In this document: positions 15,849 through 25,584 of the stretch, one piece after another
How positions within the stretch are numbered: position 1 is the first letter of the stretch
Layout of the letters: every line of letters starts with the position of its first letter
Assembly: GCF_014203835.1 (NCBI RefSeq)
Contig: NZ_JACHJW010000001.1
Span: 3,360,501 to 3,424,500 of the forward strand
Reading direction: 5' to 3'
Source: Micromonospora polyrhachis
GTDB taxonomy: Bacteria > Actinomycetota > Actinomycetes > Mycobacteriales > Micromonosporaceae
Length of the DNA stretch: 64,000 nucleotides
Notes under the pieces: generated by a model
The model's database searches: none
What the model saw: the letters and a program-made list of their open reading frames with translations, nothing else
Told to the model about the DNA's origin: nothing
Position numbers and translations under genes: made by a program

Positions 15849-16081
15849 GGTGCGGCACGGTACCGGTCAGCCGACCAGCTTGTGCTCCGTGTCGACCGTA
15901 GGTCGGTGACCGAGAGGCGGACAGCGAGGCGTACGAGCATCGTGCAGTCGAGGTCCACCACCTGTTGCGTGAAGCAGGGTTTGCCTAGCGAGCAGGGCCC
16001 TACCCCGATGATTCCACGGCAGAAAACAAGGATGCCGGCGGCGAATTGGGCGTGGAAGACTGCGCCAGCGACAGCAGGCAC
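15845..16081 (-). CDS. Doubtful small gene
   Basis: A 78-aa frame from GTG 16081 has no visible ribosome site and no recognisable domain. In its favour are the 4-base GTGA overlap with the next gene and a divergent arrangement with the gene at 16099. Against it are its composition (Arg/Ser-rich end) and the lack of a ribosome site. It may be a decayed start of the following gene. Confidence 0.3.
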   Translation of the reverse strand: MPAVAGAVFHAQFAAGILVFCRGIIGVGPCSLGKPCFTQQVVDLDCTMLVRLAVRLSVTDLRSTRSTSWSADRYRAAP

Positions 16082-16098
16082 AAGCAGCGAGGGCCAGC

Positions 16099-16452
16099 GT
16101 GATGACTGAGGACGGGACGACAGTACTGTGGCGGCCGGCCGGACCTGAGGAGCTGGGACTCGTACGTGAATCCGGCTGGCGGCGCTGGCCCCCTCGGTTG
16201 CCGGATCAGCCTATTTTCTATCCGGTCCTCAACGAGGACTACGCGATCAGGATTGCCCGGGACTGGAACGTCCCCGCCTCCGGGGTCGGGTACGTGACGA
16301 GGTTCCGCGTCGAGGCGGAGTTCCTGCGTCGCTACCCCGTACGCAGGGCTGGCGGTGACACCATCCTTGAGCTGTGGGTGCCCGCTGAGGAGTTGACCGA
16401 GTTCAACGGACACATCGTCGGGTTGATCGAGGTGGTGTGCGAGTTTCGGTGA
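16099..16452 (+). CDS. Conserved hypothetical protein
   Basis: The 117-aa protein has a conserved-looking core: RPAGPEELGLVRESGWRRWPPRLPDQPIFYPVLN, then VGYVTRFRV, FLRRYPV, ELWVPAEELTEFN and IVGLIEV (segments listed separately; the first as GPEELGLVRESGWRRWPP and DQPIFYPVLN). Proteins with this pattern are widespread in bacteria and occur near toxins and immunity genes, but I know of no assigned function. It is complete, with a plausible ATG. Confidence 0.7.
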   Translation: MMTEDGTTVLWRPAGPEELGLVRESGWRRWPPRLPDQPIFYPVLNEDYAIRIARDWNVPASGVGYVTRFRVEAEFLRRYPVRRAGGDTILELWVPAEELTEFNGHIVGLIEVVCEFR

Positions 16453-17046
16453 CCGTCGTGGTTGGGCATGCGCGAGGACCCCTAGCACACCGACCCGCAA
16501 TGACAGAAGATGTCTTTCGGCACGATCCTTGTCCGCCAAGTTTCTGATAAGGACCGACCGGGCGGAACCCGGTTGCGAAAGATGCGGTGCACCCTTCCGG
16601 ATGGCACTCTTCGGCGACGGCCAGTCAAGTGCCGGGGCAGTGGTGCGTGAGGCATGCCCACCCTGTCGGAAGAGTTGCGTAGCCATCGCTGGGAGGAGCG
16701 TCAATGGTTGGGGAGCCGCGCACCCCGCTCAGCCTAGCGATGAGTTTCGCTGGGGCACCTGCCTGCGGCGCGATTTGTTCCACAGTGGACGATTGCTCGT
16801 CCGTAGGCTACCACCTCCGCCGTTCGTCGCCCGCCGGGCGCGCGTGCCGGCCCACTCGTGACTGCGCGGTCGGAGTGCATCGCGCTGGATCGCTCGGAAT
16901 CGACCGTGGCTAGACCCGGCCGCATCCGCGCGTTCTCCAGCGCTGCCGTCAAGCTGTTTCGCGGCACCGATGCTTCAGCTGGGCAAGCGCGCGACGACTG
17001 GGCAGATCAACAAACCATCGAAACTGTCACGATTAGTGAGGAATCA
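16453..17046 (+). other. Long region without a convincing gene
   Basis: Several short frames exist. The best is 69 codons from ATG 16704, with a good GGGAGGAG site 5 bases upstream but a composition unlike a folded protein. A 110-codon frame from 16529 contains a CERCG and a CPPCRKSC pair but no conserved context. I take the region as decayed accessory DNA plus the leader of the roadblock gene at 17047. Confidence 0.45.
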
Positions 17047-17472
17047 ATGTCTGAGTCGAGCTTGTCGCAAATCGTCATCAACGCGGTCAAGAGCTTTCGC
17101 AGTTCGGTGCCGGAATGCGTTGCCGCTGGAGTCGTCGACATGTCGACCGGCATGCTGCTGTCGGTCGACACGACGGACAGCCACCCGCAGGAGGTGCTGG
17201 ATCTGCTCGCGGCGGCGACCTTCGACATCTTCCAGGGTCGGAACGTCACGATGATCGAAGACATCTTCAAGGCGCGGCGGGGTGTCAGCGGTGGTGGCCA
17301 CTACTTCCAGGAAATCCTGGTGAACAGCCAGAATCTCACCCACTTGTTCATCCGCAGCGCGGTGAGCCCCAATATCGTCGCCGTTGTCGTCTGCCGGCGT
17401 GCGGTCAACATTGGCATGATGTTCGCGCAGGCGCGGATGGTGATGCGGCAGATGGAGTCCGAAGGGGTGTGA
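17047..17472 (+). CDS. Roadblock/LC7-like protein
   Basis: The 141-aa protein has a roadblock-like pattern: CVAAGVVDMSTGMLLSVDTTD, then a long helix (QEVLDLLAAATFDIFQG) and strands LTHLFIRSA and NIVAVVVCRR (each quoted in part). In actinomycetes, roadblock proteins sit in conservons and modulate small GTPases or kinases, but no GTPase is visible nearby. ATG 17047 follows GTGAGGA. It is the first of three related genes in the same direction. Confidence 0.65.
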   Translation: MSESSLSQIVINAVKSFRSSVPECVAAGVVDMSTGMLLSVDTTDSHPQEVLDLLAAATFDIFQGRNVTMIEDIFKARRGVSGGGHYFQEILVNSQNLTHLFIRSAVSPNIVAVVVCRRAVNIGMMFAQARMVMRQMESEGV

Positions 17473-17605
17473 CCGCTTTGAGGCATGCTGACCTGGGGGT
17501 CGAGACAGTCCACGAGGCCACGGGCTGAGCTGGGTCGACGGCGAGCATCCCGGTGCCTGCCCGTCGCCGTTGCTGGGTGACGGGTAGCTCGAAAGGCGCA
17601 CACAC

Positions 17606-18211
17606 ATGTCCGGACGGTTCGCTGTCCTCCACCAGGCCATGCAGATTCTCGGGGCGCGTTCCGTCACGGTGTTCTCGGTTTCGTCCGGATCCGAAGTCTG
17701 GTCGAAGACCGTGACCACGGTGACAACCGACCCTGACCTGGTGGCTGCCATGGCCGGCATGGTTGCGGCAGCCGGACGTCTGGCGACGGTCGCCGACCCG
17801 GTCGGTCCGTTGGACGAGGTTCTCGCGCTGGACGAGGTCTGGTTTCATGTGCTGTACCCCATCGGCAGCCCGGAGACCGGACCCCAGGTCGCATACCTGC
17901 TGCTCGAACGGAACGTGGCAAATCTCGCTGCGGCCCGGCGTGAGTTCCGGACCCTGGTCCAGGCGGTGCCGGCATCGCAACCCGGTCCCACGTCGTCGAG
18001 CGAGGAAACGACAACACCGGCCACGACACCCCATGCCGCTGATCGGCCCGCCTTCCCGCGACGGGTAGCGGCGATCCCGACCGAGCCGGGAGCATTGCCT
18101 GAGGACCGAACGTTCGGCGATCACACCCGGTGGCTGAACCAGGCAGCGGGCCCGTTCGTATCAGATGAGCGGACACTCCGCCGACTGCTGGAAGCCTTGC
18201 GCCAGCTGTAG
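17606..18211 (+). CDS. Divergent roadblock-like protein with extended tail
   Basis: The 201-aa protein has an N-terminal half of alternating strands and helices (SVTVFSVSSGSEVW, VWFHVLYPIG, VAYLLLERNVANLAAARREF) that fits a degenerate roadblock/LC7 fold. A Ser/Thr/Pro-rich linker follows (about 125-150), then a C-terminal helical stretch (TLRRLLEALRQL). GAAAGG precedes the ATG. The assignment is from context and pattern only. Confidence 0.5.
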   Translation: MSGRFAVLHQAMQILGARSVTVFSVSSGSEVWSKTVTTVTTDPDLVAAMAGMVAAAGRLATVADPVGPLDEVLALDEVWFHVLYPIGSPETGPQVAYLLLERNVANLAAARREFRTLVQAVPASQPGPTSSSEETTTPATTPHAADRPAFPRRVAAIPTEPGALPEDRTFGDHTRWLNQAAGPFVSDERTLRRLLEALRQL

Positions 18212-18268
18212 TGGACGTAACTTGAGGTCAGGTTGTCCCGCCGAGGCGGGCATGCACAGGGAAGTGGC

Positions 18269-18673
18269 GTGTATCTGGACGACGAGAGTGGCAGGGCCGT
18301 ACAGGCCGAGTTGGCTGCCCTGCGAAACCACGTGTCGGGCGTGCTCGGCTGCGTTCTCGCGGGGGTCGACGGTCTGCTGATCCTCAACGATGCCGGTCCC
18401 GGCATCGAGCCGCACGACATCGCCGCGATGGCCGCAGCCACCGTCGGTCTCAGCCGGCAGTTCAGCCGCGCACTGGACCAGGGGGTGTTCCAGGAGTGCA
18501 CCGTACGAAGCACGCAGGGGCACTTCGCCGTGTACAGCGTCGGTGAGTGGGCGGTGCTCGCCGTACGGGCCACCGAAGGATTGAACATCGCGCGGCTGCA
18601 CCTGGAGGCGCGGGCCATGGCCGCCAGGATCGCCCGGATCCTTCCCGTAAACCAGTGGTACGGCCAGAGCTAG
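18269..18673 (+). CDS. Roadblock/LC7 domain protein
   Basis: The 134-aa protein is the clearest roadblock protein of the trio: VLGCVLAGVDGLLILND, IAAMAAATVGLSRQFS, GHFAVYSVGEWAVLAVRA and LHLEARAMAARIARI. These match the alternating beta-alpha pattern of LC7/MglB-like proteins. GTG 18269 is preferred to TTG 18233 because AGGGAA lies close upstream and the domain begins soon after. It would act as a dimer in the cytoplasm, with an unknown partner. Confidence 0.75.
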   Translation: MYLDDESGRAVQAELAALRNHVSGVLGCVLAGVDGLLILNDAGPGIEPHDIAAMAAATVGLSRQFSRALDQGVFQECTVRSTQGHFAVYSVGEWAVLAVRATEGLNIARLHLEARAMAARIARILPVNQWYGQS

Positions 18674-18701
18674 CCGTACCCGCTGCGCCATCCGGCCCTC
18701 G

Positions 18702-19121
18702 TCACCAACCCCACTTGGATCGCATCGGTCGGGCGGTCAGCGACTTCGGGGTGCCGTACTCGGTGATCTCGGCCCTGACCCGGGTGACAAGCTGATCGGC
18801 GCTGTCGCCGTCCGCTGCCTGACCTCGGTATTCGGGACCTTCCCCCACCCGGTACGCCACTACTGTCCATGGTCGACCGAACATTGCCCGCCCGATCAGG
18901 GCGAACGGGGTGAGCAACAGGTTCAGCGTCAAGTGGATCAGGTATACCAGGACGAATGGCAGTGACAGAGCCATCACCAGCACACCGACAATCATGATGG
19001 CGTCGCTGAGGTGCAGGCCAACCTCCATCAACCGGAACCCCCACGGCTGTTTCGGGGCCCAGGGCAGCCAACGTCGTCCCACCCGCCATCGGCGTCCGTC
19101 CCGGCTGGTCAGTCGCGCCAT
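18702..19121 (-). CDS. Membrane protein, last gene of a WXG-like operon
   Basis: The 139-aa protein has basic, Trp-rich ends and two membrane segments (about residues 38-60 and 63-80). The topology looks like an inner-membrane hairpin with a cytosolic tail. It lies 3 bases downstream of the 346-aa WXG-like gene, so it is surely cotranscribed. Function unknown; it may anchor or escort the upstream product. Confidence 0.7.
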   Translation of the reverse strand: MARLTSRDGRRWRVGRRWLPWAPKQPWGFRLMEVGLHLSDAIMIVGVLVMALSLPFVLVYLIHLTLNLLLTPFALIGRAMFGRPWTVVAYRVGEGPEYRGQAADGDSADQLVTRVRAEITEYGTPKSLTARPMRSKWGW

Positions 19122-19124
19122 CGG

Positions 19125-20161
19125 TCAGGCCTCGGTGAAAACGGTAAGGTCGCCGCCGAAGATTTCGTACATGCTGTGCAGGTTTGCCACCATCATCTCG
19201 ATGGAGGAGGCGAACATCTTCGTCTGAAGCTCGATCACCCGGCCGGTGTCTTTGATCAGATCGACCACGGTGAGCACCAGCTGGAGCAGGCTCCATGCCG
19301 CCTTTCCGAGGCTGTCGGTGGTGGCCAGGGTCGCGACGGCCTTCTTGATCCGCGCGGTATAGAAGTTCAGCGCCAACAGAAAGCTGTTGATGATGTATTC
19401 GTAGGCGTTCGCGATCCACTCGTACGTCTGCTGATACGCCTTGAAGACGTTCGCGAGCGCCCCGAAGCCCCGGATCAAGCGGTCCCGCATGTGGTAGTCG
19501 AAGGCCGTCGACGCGCTACCAGCGTCGCCGGTCCAGTGCGCGGAGAGCAGGTCCATGCCGTGTTCGAGGTTGTCGGCGACCTGCTCGGCACCCCGCTCCA
19601 GCTCGCCCATGGCCTCGGCTATGCGGCGCAGCGTCCCCCATTCGCCGAGCACGAGGGGCAGCGCCTCCGCCAGCAGGTCGTATCCGGTCACCCATTTCAC
19701 TATGTCGTTGATGTGGCCGAGCAGGCCGTACACCGATTCCTTGGCGCTTTCGGAGTCGCGGCGTTCGGTCGGCACGACCAGCCGCACCGCCGCGCCTGCC
19801 GAGAAGCCGTTGGTCACCACCACGACGTCCTGTTCGCGGTGGTCCGCCGGTAGGTTCCAGGTGCGACCGGTGGTCCACAACCGGTCGGCTGCTGCGGCGT
19901 CGGCCCGGTCGTAGTTGTCGGCGGTCAGCCGCAGGTCGTACGCGGTCAACCACAGCCCACGGTCAGCACCGCCGAGGAACGTCAGCAGCGCTTCCGAACT
20001 GCTCTCGACTGCCCAGCGGGCCGGGGTCAGCAGGCCGGTCAGGCCGGTGGTGTCGGCACAGTACTGCGCGCAGTACGTACGCATGCTCGCCACCGCTCCA
20101 CTGCGGTTCTGGTCGATCTGGTCGGCGTATCCACGCAGGTGGCCCGTCTTGACGATCAGAC

Positions 20162-20165
<4 letters not shown>
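19125..20165 (-). CDS. Large WXG-like (type VII secretion-type) protein
   Basis: The 346-aa protein has two helical halves. The first (residues 1-80, MRTYCAQYCADTTGLTG region) and the second (about 195-300) read as long amphipathic helices. A WTGDAGSASTAF turn matches the WXG motif of ESX substrates. Its ATG overlaps the stop of the upstream gene. Such proteins are exported by type VII systems or are components of toxin pairs. There is no toxin domain at its C-terminus, which is helical. Confidence 0.65.
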
Positions 20166-20722
<557 letters not shown>

Positions 20723-20824
20723 GCCGGAGGATGTTCGCAGCGCTCGACGGGACGTGCAACCCCTGTCGATCATCTGAGTTTCGGCTGTCGGATTTGTTAC
20801 TCGCGGCCGTAATAGGCTCTCGAC

Positions 20825-21709
20825 ATGCGGATAGGCATCGTGATTCTGGCGGACCAACGGTGGACCGAGGCAGAGCGCCGGTGGCGTCAGGTCGAGGAGT
20901 GGGGATTCGACCACGCCTGGACGTACGACCATCTCGGCTGGCGGGATCTGGTCGATGGCCCCTGGTTCGACGCGGTGCCGACGCTCACCGCCGCAGCCAT
21001 GGTCACCTCACGGATCACACTCGGCACGCTGGTCGCCTCACCGAACTTCCGGCATCCGGTCTCCTTCGCCCGGCAGGTGACCACGCTCGACGACGTCTCC
21101 AACGGCCGGGTGCTGCTCGGGATCGGGGTCGGTGGACTTGGCTTCGATGCCGCCGTACTCGGGGCGGAGCCGCTGACTCCTCGGCAACGGGTCGACCGGC
21201 TCGCCGAGTTCACGGAACTGTTCGATCGGATCCTGCGCGAGGATCGGGTCACCTGGCGCGGTGACTACTACGCGGCTGTCGATGCCCGAAGCAATCCCGG
21301 CTGTGTGCAGCAGCCCCGGGTGCCCTTCGTGATGGCGGCCAACGGGCAGCGTTCGATGCGGCTGGCCGCCCGGTTCGGGCAGGGTTGGGTGACCGTCGGC
21401 GACGCCTGTGACGACATCGAGGAGTGGTGGCGGTCGGTGGCACGGCGGTCGGAGCAGATGGACCGGACCCTGGACGCCGCCGGTCGCGACCCGGCCAGCC
21501 TCGACCGCTACCTGTTCCTGGATTCGGCACCGGTCTTCTCGCTCTCCAGCGCGTCGTACTTCGCGGACGCGGTCGGCCGAGCCGCCGACCTCGGCTTCAC
21601 CGACGTGATCACTCATTGGCCGCGGGAGTCGAGCTGGTACGCGGGGGACGAGGCCGTACTGGAAGAGGTGGCGACGACCCTGCTGTCGCAGTTGCGTACC
21701 GGCGGTTGA
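20825..21709 (+). CDS. LLM-class (luciferase-like, probably F420-dependent) oxidoreductase
   Basis: The 294-aa protein is a TIM-barrel LLM enzyme: RIGIVILADQRWTEAE at the start, WTYDHLGW, ITLGTLVASPNFRHPVSFARQ, DVSNGRVLLGIGVG and a C-terminal DVITHWPRE (listed as separate short segments). Actinomycete members mostly use F420H2 and act on lipids or secondary metabolites; the substrate is unknown. It is divergent from the coiled-coil gene and has no operon partner. Confidence 0.85.
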   Translation: MRIGIVILADQRWTEAERRWRQVEEWGFDHAWTYDHLGWRDLVDGPWFDAVPTLTAAAMVTSRITLGTLVASPNFRHPVSFARQVTTLDDVSNGRVLLGIGVGGLGFDAAVLGAEPLTPRQRVDRLAEFTELFDRILREDRVTWRGDYYAAVDARSNPGCVQQPRVPFVMAANGQRSMRLAARFGQGWVTVGDACDDIEEWWRSVARRSEQMDRTLDAAGRDPASLDRYLFLDSAPVFSLSSASYFADAVGRAADLGFTDVITHWPRESSWYAGDEAVLEEVATTLLSQLRTGG

Positions 21710-21734
21710 GTCGACCGGGTTGGCCCGGCAAGTG

Positions 21735-22805
21735 TCAGACGAGTCGGGCGGCGTGGGCGACTGCGCCGAGCACCCTCTCGTCTCCGGTATGGAGGTACAC
21801 GTCGGCGACCGCGTCCGCCAGCTTGATGACGTGCGCGTCACCGTGTTCGGCGGCTCGGTGCAGTGCCTCCTCCGGCGAGGTGTTCGGGACCACCGAGGGG
21901 GTGGTGCCGACCGTTGGCGCGTACCCGGCGGTGATGGCCGCGGTCGCGGCCCAGGCGGCGGCGAGGCTCGGTGCCCACAGTGCCGGGTCGAGCGCCGGCA
22001 GGGTACGCAGTACCGCGGTGGGCGCGGTCACCGCGTGTACGAGCATGACCGGTTCCCCGTGGGCGAACCGGAGGTAGTCCAGCGCCGCCCGGTGTACCAG
22101 CTCACCGAGGAGTTTCCGCGCCTCGTCGGGGGTGTGGGCGGGTCGCAGGGCGGCTACCGAGGCCGGCCAGTCGGGCAGGTCGGGGAGCCGGCCGAGCCGG
22201 TCCCGGATGCCACCGGTCTGGTCGTCGATGCGGGGAATGCCGGCCAGGGCGACGGCCACCTCAGCCCGACCCGGCAGCCCGGTAGCCACGTCGAGTAGGT
22301 CCGCTGCTGCGCCAAGCTGGCCAGTGGTCACGCCGGGCAGACCGGGGATCGCCTGCCAGCGGGCCGCCCAGTAGGCGAGGGCCTGGCCGAGTTCGGTCAG
22401 CCGGGTTGGCGTGCTGCCGGCGCGCAGCGCCCGGACGGCGTGTCCGACTCGGATCACCCCGTGGGTCGCGCCGGCGGCGAGCCCGGGGAGCAGTCGCGGC
22501 CACCAGCGACCCAACACCTCCGGCCAGGGCTGTTCTTCGAGCGCTCGATCGAAGTAGGCGAGCCAGTCGCCGATGCGTGCCGGGTCACCGAGGGCGGCCC
22601 GCCAGTCCGTGATGGCATCCCTGGTGCCCGGCAGATCGTCCAGCCGGGGCAGGTACGCGTCGAGCCAGCGGTGGATGCGGGCACCGTGCCCGTGGCGGGC
22701 GAGTGCCTCCACCGTCATCGGTCCGTGATTGGACAGCCAGCCCCGGTATTCGGGGCCGGTGCGGTGCAGTCGCTCGTATGCCTCGTCCAACAGGTCGAAA
22801 TCCAT
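21735..22805 (-). CDS. Questin oxidase-like protein (DUF4243)
   Basis: The 356-aa protein matches the questin oxidase-like family: YRGWLSNHGPMTVEAL near residue 20, WPRLLPGLAAGATHGVIRVGHAVR near residue 105 and conserved His at NHG, ARHGHG and THG. Fungal relatives perform Baeyer-Villiger-type ring opening in emodin metabolism. Bacterial members are uncharacterised, so only the fold is claimed. It is followed 39 bases upstream by a phosphoribosyltransferase on the same strand. Confidence 0.75.
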   Translation of the reverse strand: MDFDLLDEAYERLHRTGPEYRGWLSNHGPMTVEALARHGHGARIHRWLDAYLPRLDDLPGTRDAITDWRAALGDPARIGDWLAYFDRALEEQPWPEVLGRWWPRLLPGLAAGATHGVIRVGHAVRALRAGSTPTRLTELGQALAYWAARWQAIPGLPGVTTGQLGAAADLLDVATGLPGRAEVAVALAGIPRIDDQTGGIRDRLGRLPDLPDWPASVAALRPAHTPDEARKLLGELVHRAALDYLRFAHGEPVMLVHAVTAPTAVLRTLPALDPALWAPSLAAAWAATAAITAGYAPTVGTTPSVVPNTSPEEALHRAAEHGDAHVIKLADAVADVYLHTGDERVLGAVAHAARLV

Positions 22806-22844
22806 GGCTGGCAGCCTGCAACTTGAACCCAGGTTCAGGTCCAG

Positions 22845-23411
22845 TCAGATTTCCCTGCCGGTGAGCAGGGCGCGTACCCGTAGCTCCGCCGCGAGTCCGG
22901 CGGGGCAGTCGGCGATCACGGCGGCGGTGCCGACCGGCTCGGCGGACCGGGCGGCCACCACCTGGTAGAGCGCGCGGAGTTGGGCGCCGGTGGCCACCCA
23001 GTCGTCCACGACGAGTACCCGGTCGCCGGGACGCAGGTGCCGGTCGCGTACCCCGAGGGTGAGGGTCCGACCCCGGTAGTCCGATGTCGTGCTGGCCCAG
23101 GTGGTCGGCCCGGCGATCAACCGACCATCGGGACGCTTCTTGTACGCGGGCACGAAACCGACGCCGAGCGCGGTCGCCACCAGAGGGCCGAGCATCAGCC
23201 CGGTCGCCTCGGGGCTGACCACGACGGTGGGTCGGTCGGGCCGGAACAGGTCGGCAAGAGCCGGACCGAGTCGGGCCAGGATTTCCGGCTCTCGCCACCA
23301 GCCGGAGACGTCGCTGACCAGGTGGCTCGCCGCCGGCCCGGGATCGACCCAGCGGAAGTGTTCTACCAGGAGTTTCCTCAACTCGTCGGGCACCCGACCA
23401 TGGTGCGGCAC
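22845..23411 (-). CDS. Phosphoribosyltransferase-family protein
   Basis: The 188-aa protein has a type I PRTase fold with the PRPP-binding loop VLVVDDWVATGAQL (about residues 132-145). An upstream TVVVSPEATGLMLGPLVATALG resembles the adenine/xanthine PRTase N-terminal strand. The substrate base is not determined. It could be a salvage enzyme, or a regulator with only the fold retained. Confidence 0.75.
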   Translation of the reverse strand: MPHHGRVPDELRKLLVEHFRWVDPGPAASHLVSDVSGWWREPEILARLGPALADLFRPDRPTVVVSPEATGLMLGPLVATALGVGFVPAYKKRPDGRLIAGPTTWASTTSDYRGRTLTLGVRDRHLRPGDRVLVVDDWVATGAQLRALYQVVAARSAEPVGTAAVIADCPAGLAAELRVRALLTGREI

Positions 23412-23558
23412 CCGGGCACTTCCGACCCAACACGGGTCGGATGATCGGCTACACGTTTCCCCGCAAATGCAGGCAAATCAGAATGATCACGTTGACCTTC
23501 GAAGTGCTTCTCTGGCTAGCGTCCGCACGGTCTCCTAGTCGATCGAAGGGCCAGGTCA

Positions 23559-24197
23559 GTGGCGGGCAAGCACTTCCGGGTACGGGCATTCAGGTCGCGG
23601 GTCGGCGTCGTCGTCGGCGCGGCGGTGGGCGTGGCGGTCGTCGTCGGTGGCACGGTGGGCGCGGTCCAGCTCGCCTCCGGCGGGACGGACGGGGCATCGG
23701 TGCCGACGTCCGCGACGGCGGGTGAGGCGTACCCGTCGTTGGTGCCGAGTGCCTCCGGCGAGCCGTCGCAGACCCCGTCGGCCACGCCCACCACCGTCGC
23801 GCCGACCACGGCCAGCCCCACCGCGACCCGGTCGCCCGAGCGGGCGTCGCGCAAGACCCGGGCCGCCACGCCGAGCGCCACCGCCAGTCGGAGCGCGGCG
23901 GGGAGCACGGTGGTCGGCAGCGGTGCCTGCGGCGCGTCCTTCTACGCCGAGGGGCAGATGACCGCCAACGGGGAGACCTTCGACCCCGAGGCGCTGACCG
24001 CCGCCCACAAGACCCTGGCCTTCAACACCAAGGTACGGGTGACCAACCCCGCCAACGGCAAGTCCGTCGTGGTGCGTATCAACGACCGGGGTCCCTACAT
24101 CGACGGCCGGTGCATCGACCTGTCCCGGGCGGCATTTCGGGCGATTGCCTCACTCGATCTCGGCGAGGTCAACGTCAAGTACGAGATCCTCGGGTAA
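23559..24197 (+). CDS. RlpA-like double-psi beta-barrel protein
   Basis: The 212-aa protein has a hydrophobic signal/anchor segment (about residues 15-38), a Ser/Thr/Pro linker (40-125) and a C-terminal RlpA-like barrel. The barrel shows GACGASFYAEGQMTANGE, NTKVRVTNPANGKSVVVRINDRGPY and GRCIDLSRAAF; the Asp in NDRGPY is the expected catalytic-type residue. Such proteins bind or cleave denuded glycans at septa. GTG 23559 starts just after an AGGTC-rich leader. Confidence 0.85.
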   Translation: MAGKHFRVRAFRSRVGVVVGAAVGVAVVVGGTVGAVQLASGGTDGASVPTSATAGEAYPSLVPSASGEPSQTPSATPTTVAPTTASPTATRSPERASRKTRAATPSATASRSAAGSTVVGSGACGASFYAEGQMTANGETFDPEALTAAHKTLAFNTKVRVTNPANGKSVVVRINDRGPYIDGRCIDLSRAAFRAIASLDLGEVNVKYEILG

Positions 24198-24209
24198 CTG
24201 TCCAACCGC

Positions 24210-25442
24210 ATGTCCCGTGACCGTTCGGCGGGTGCCCGATGGCTGATGCGCCAGGTGGCCAGAACCGTATCGGACGAGGGGTCAACTTCGTTCAATCGCC
24301 GCGCTCAATCATGCATGCTGTTCGGCGTACCCATGCAACTTTTGTCGTCGGGCCGCCGCCCGCTGAGCCCTGGATCCCGCGCCGGCCTCGGCGCGGCCCT
24401 TGTGTTGCTCGCGTTCGTGTCCGCAGTGGAACTCGCCGATGGTGGTGGCGCGAACTATCTGGGCCTGATGGCGGCGGCGCCCTTCCTCGTGGCCGCGTTC
24501 GCCCCCTGGCGGATCGTGCTGGGGATCGGGGCGATAGCCACCGGGCTCGCGGCCACCTTCGCGCTGAGCAGCGACAGGATTACGCTGGCCATGGCGGTCA
24601 ACGTGGTGGGGATCGCCCTCTCCACGGCCATCGCCGCCGCAGTGGCGATGATCCGGCAGCGGCAGGCCGAGCGGATCGCCGAACTGTCCAAGCTCGCCTC
24701 GGTGGCCCAGCAGGCGGTGCTGCGCCCGCTCGGTCCACAGGTGGGTGCGTTGGCGGTGGCGGGACACTACATCTCCTCCACGGCTGCGGCAGATATCGGT
24801 GGAGACCTCTACGAGGCCATCGACACCCCGTACGGCGCTCGGCTGATCATCGGCGACGTACGCGGTAAGGGGTTGGACGCGGTCCGGCTGGCCAGCATCG
24901 TGCTCGGCTCCTATCGGCATGTCGCCTATGAGCGGGCCGACCTGCGGGCCATCGTCGCGGATCTGGACCGGGCGGTGGCCCGCAGCGTCGGTGACGAGGA
25001 CTTCGTCACGGCGGCGCTGGTCGAGGAGCGCGGGGGAACGTTGACGATCGTCAACTGCGGTCATCCGGCACCGCTGCTGCTGCGTCGGGGCAAGGTGATC
25101 CCGTTGGAGCCGCCGGCCCCGGCACCGCCGCTGGGGTTCATGCCGGTCGTCGCGCCCCGCGTGGAGCGGCTCGAACCGGGCGACCGCCTGCTGCTGTTCA
25201 CCGATGGGCTCGGCGAGGCCCGCCGGGACGGCGAGTTCTTCCCGACCGCGGATCGGGCCTGGCAACTGTTGGGGCACGGTACGGTCGCCGACGGGCTGGC
25301 GTCCCTGGAGACCGCCCTGGTCGAGTGGGTGCAGGGGCAGCTCGACGATGACATCGCGCTGGTGCTGATGGAGTACTCCGGTCCGCAGGCGATCAGCACT
25401 GCGGCGGTGCCGAGCTGGGAGGTGGGCGCGGCCGACGTCTGA
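24210..25442 (+). CDS. Membrane PP2C (SpoIIE) phosphatase
   Basis: The protein has 4-5 membrane segments in its first 140 residues, a linker helix (IRQRQAERIAELSKLASVAQQAVLRPL) and a SpoIIE phosphatase domain. The domain carries GGDLYEAIDTPYGARLIIGDVRGKGLDA and TIVNCGHPAPLLL and ends DDIALVLMEY (motifs quoted in part). It should dephosphorylate anti-sigma antagonists in a partner-switching cascade. The start is uncertain: the open frame begins at 24210, but ATG 24315 or 24333 would remove a poorly conserved extension, and none has a clear ribosome site. Confidence 0.85.
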   Translation: MSRDRSAGARWLMRQVARTVSDEGSTSFNRRAQSCMLFGVPMQLLSSGRRPLSPGSRAGLGAALVLLAFVSAVELADGGGANYLGLMAAAPFLVAAFAPWRIVLGIGAIATGLAATFALSSDRITLAMAVNVVGIALSTAIAAAVAMIRQRQAERIAELSKLASVAQQAVLRPLGPQVGALAVAGHYISSTAAADIGGDLYEAIDTPYGARLIIGDVRGKGLDAVRLASIVLGSYRHVAYERADLRAIVADLDRAVARSVGDEDFVTAALVEERGGTLTIVNCGHPAPLLLRRGKVIPLEPPAPAPPLGFMPVVAPRVERLEPGDRLLLFTDGLGEARRDGEFFPTADRAWQLLGHGTVADGLASLETALVEWVQGQLDDDIALVLMEYSGPQAISTAAVPSWEVGAADV

Positions 25443-25527
25443 GGCCGGGTCCGCGATCCCGGAGTCTGCTGTCCGTGACATGTCAGCAGCAGTTTCGCCG
25501 AGTGGCTTGTCGCTGCCTACCGACGAG

Positions 25528-25557
25528 TAATATAGTTCGGAGTTACTGATCGGTAAC
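25528..25557 (+). promoter_or_regulatory. Promoter -10 element with TetR-like operator
   Basis: TAATAT (25528-25533) is a good -10 hexamer. Nine bases on, GTTACTGATCGGTAAC (25542-25557) is a 16-bp palindrome with one mismatched pair, the shape of KstR/FadR-type TetR operators that control lipid genes. It would overlap the transcription start of the acyl-CoA dehydrogenase 27 bases upstream of its ATG. Confidence 0.55.
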
Positions 25558-25584
25558 TGGTGCGTGGAAGCGGGGCCGGCGAGC

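Noticed and set aside
16529-16861. 110-codon frame with CERCG and CPPCRKSC pairs
   Set aside because: The ribosome site is poor, and the last third is Arg/Pro-rich and looks like noncoding translation. It is kept only as part of the description of the region.
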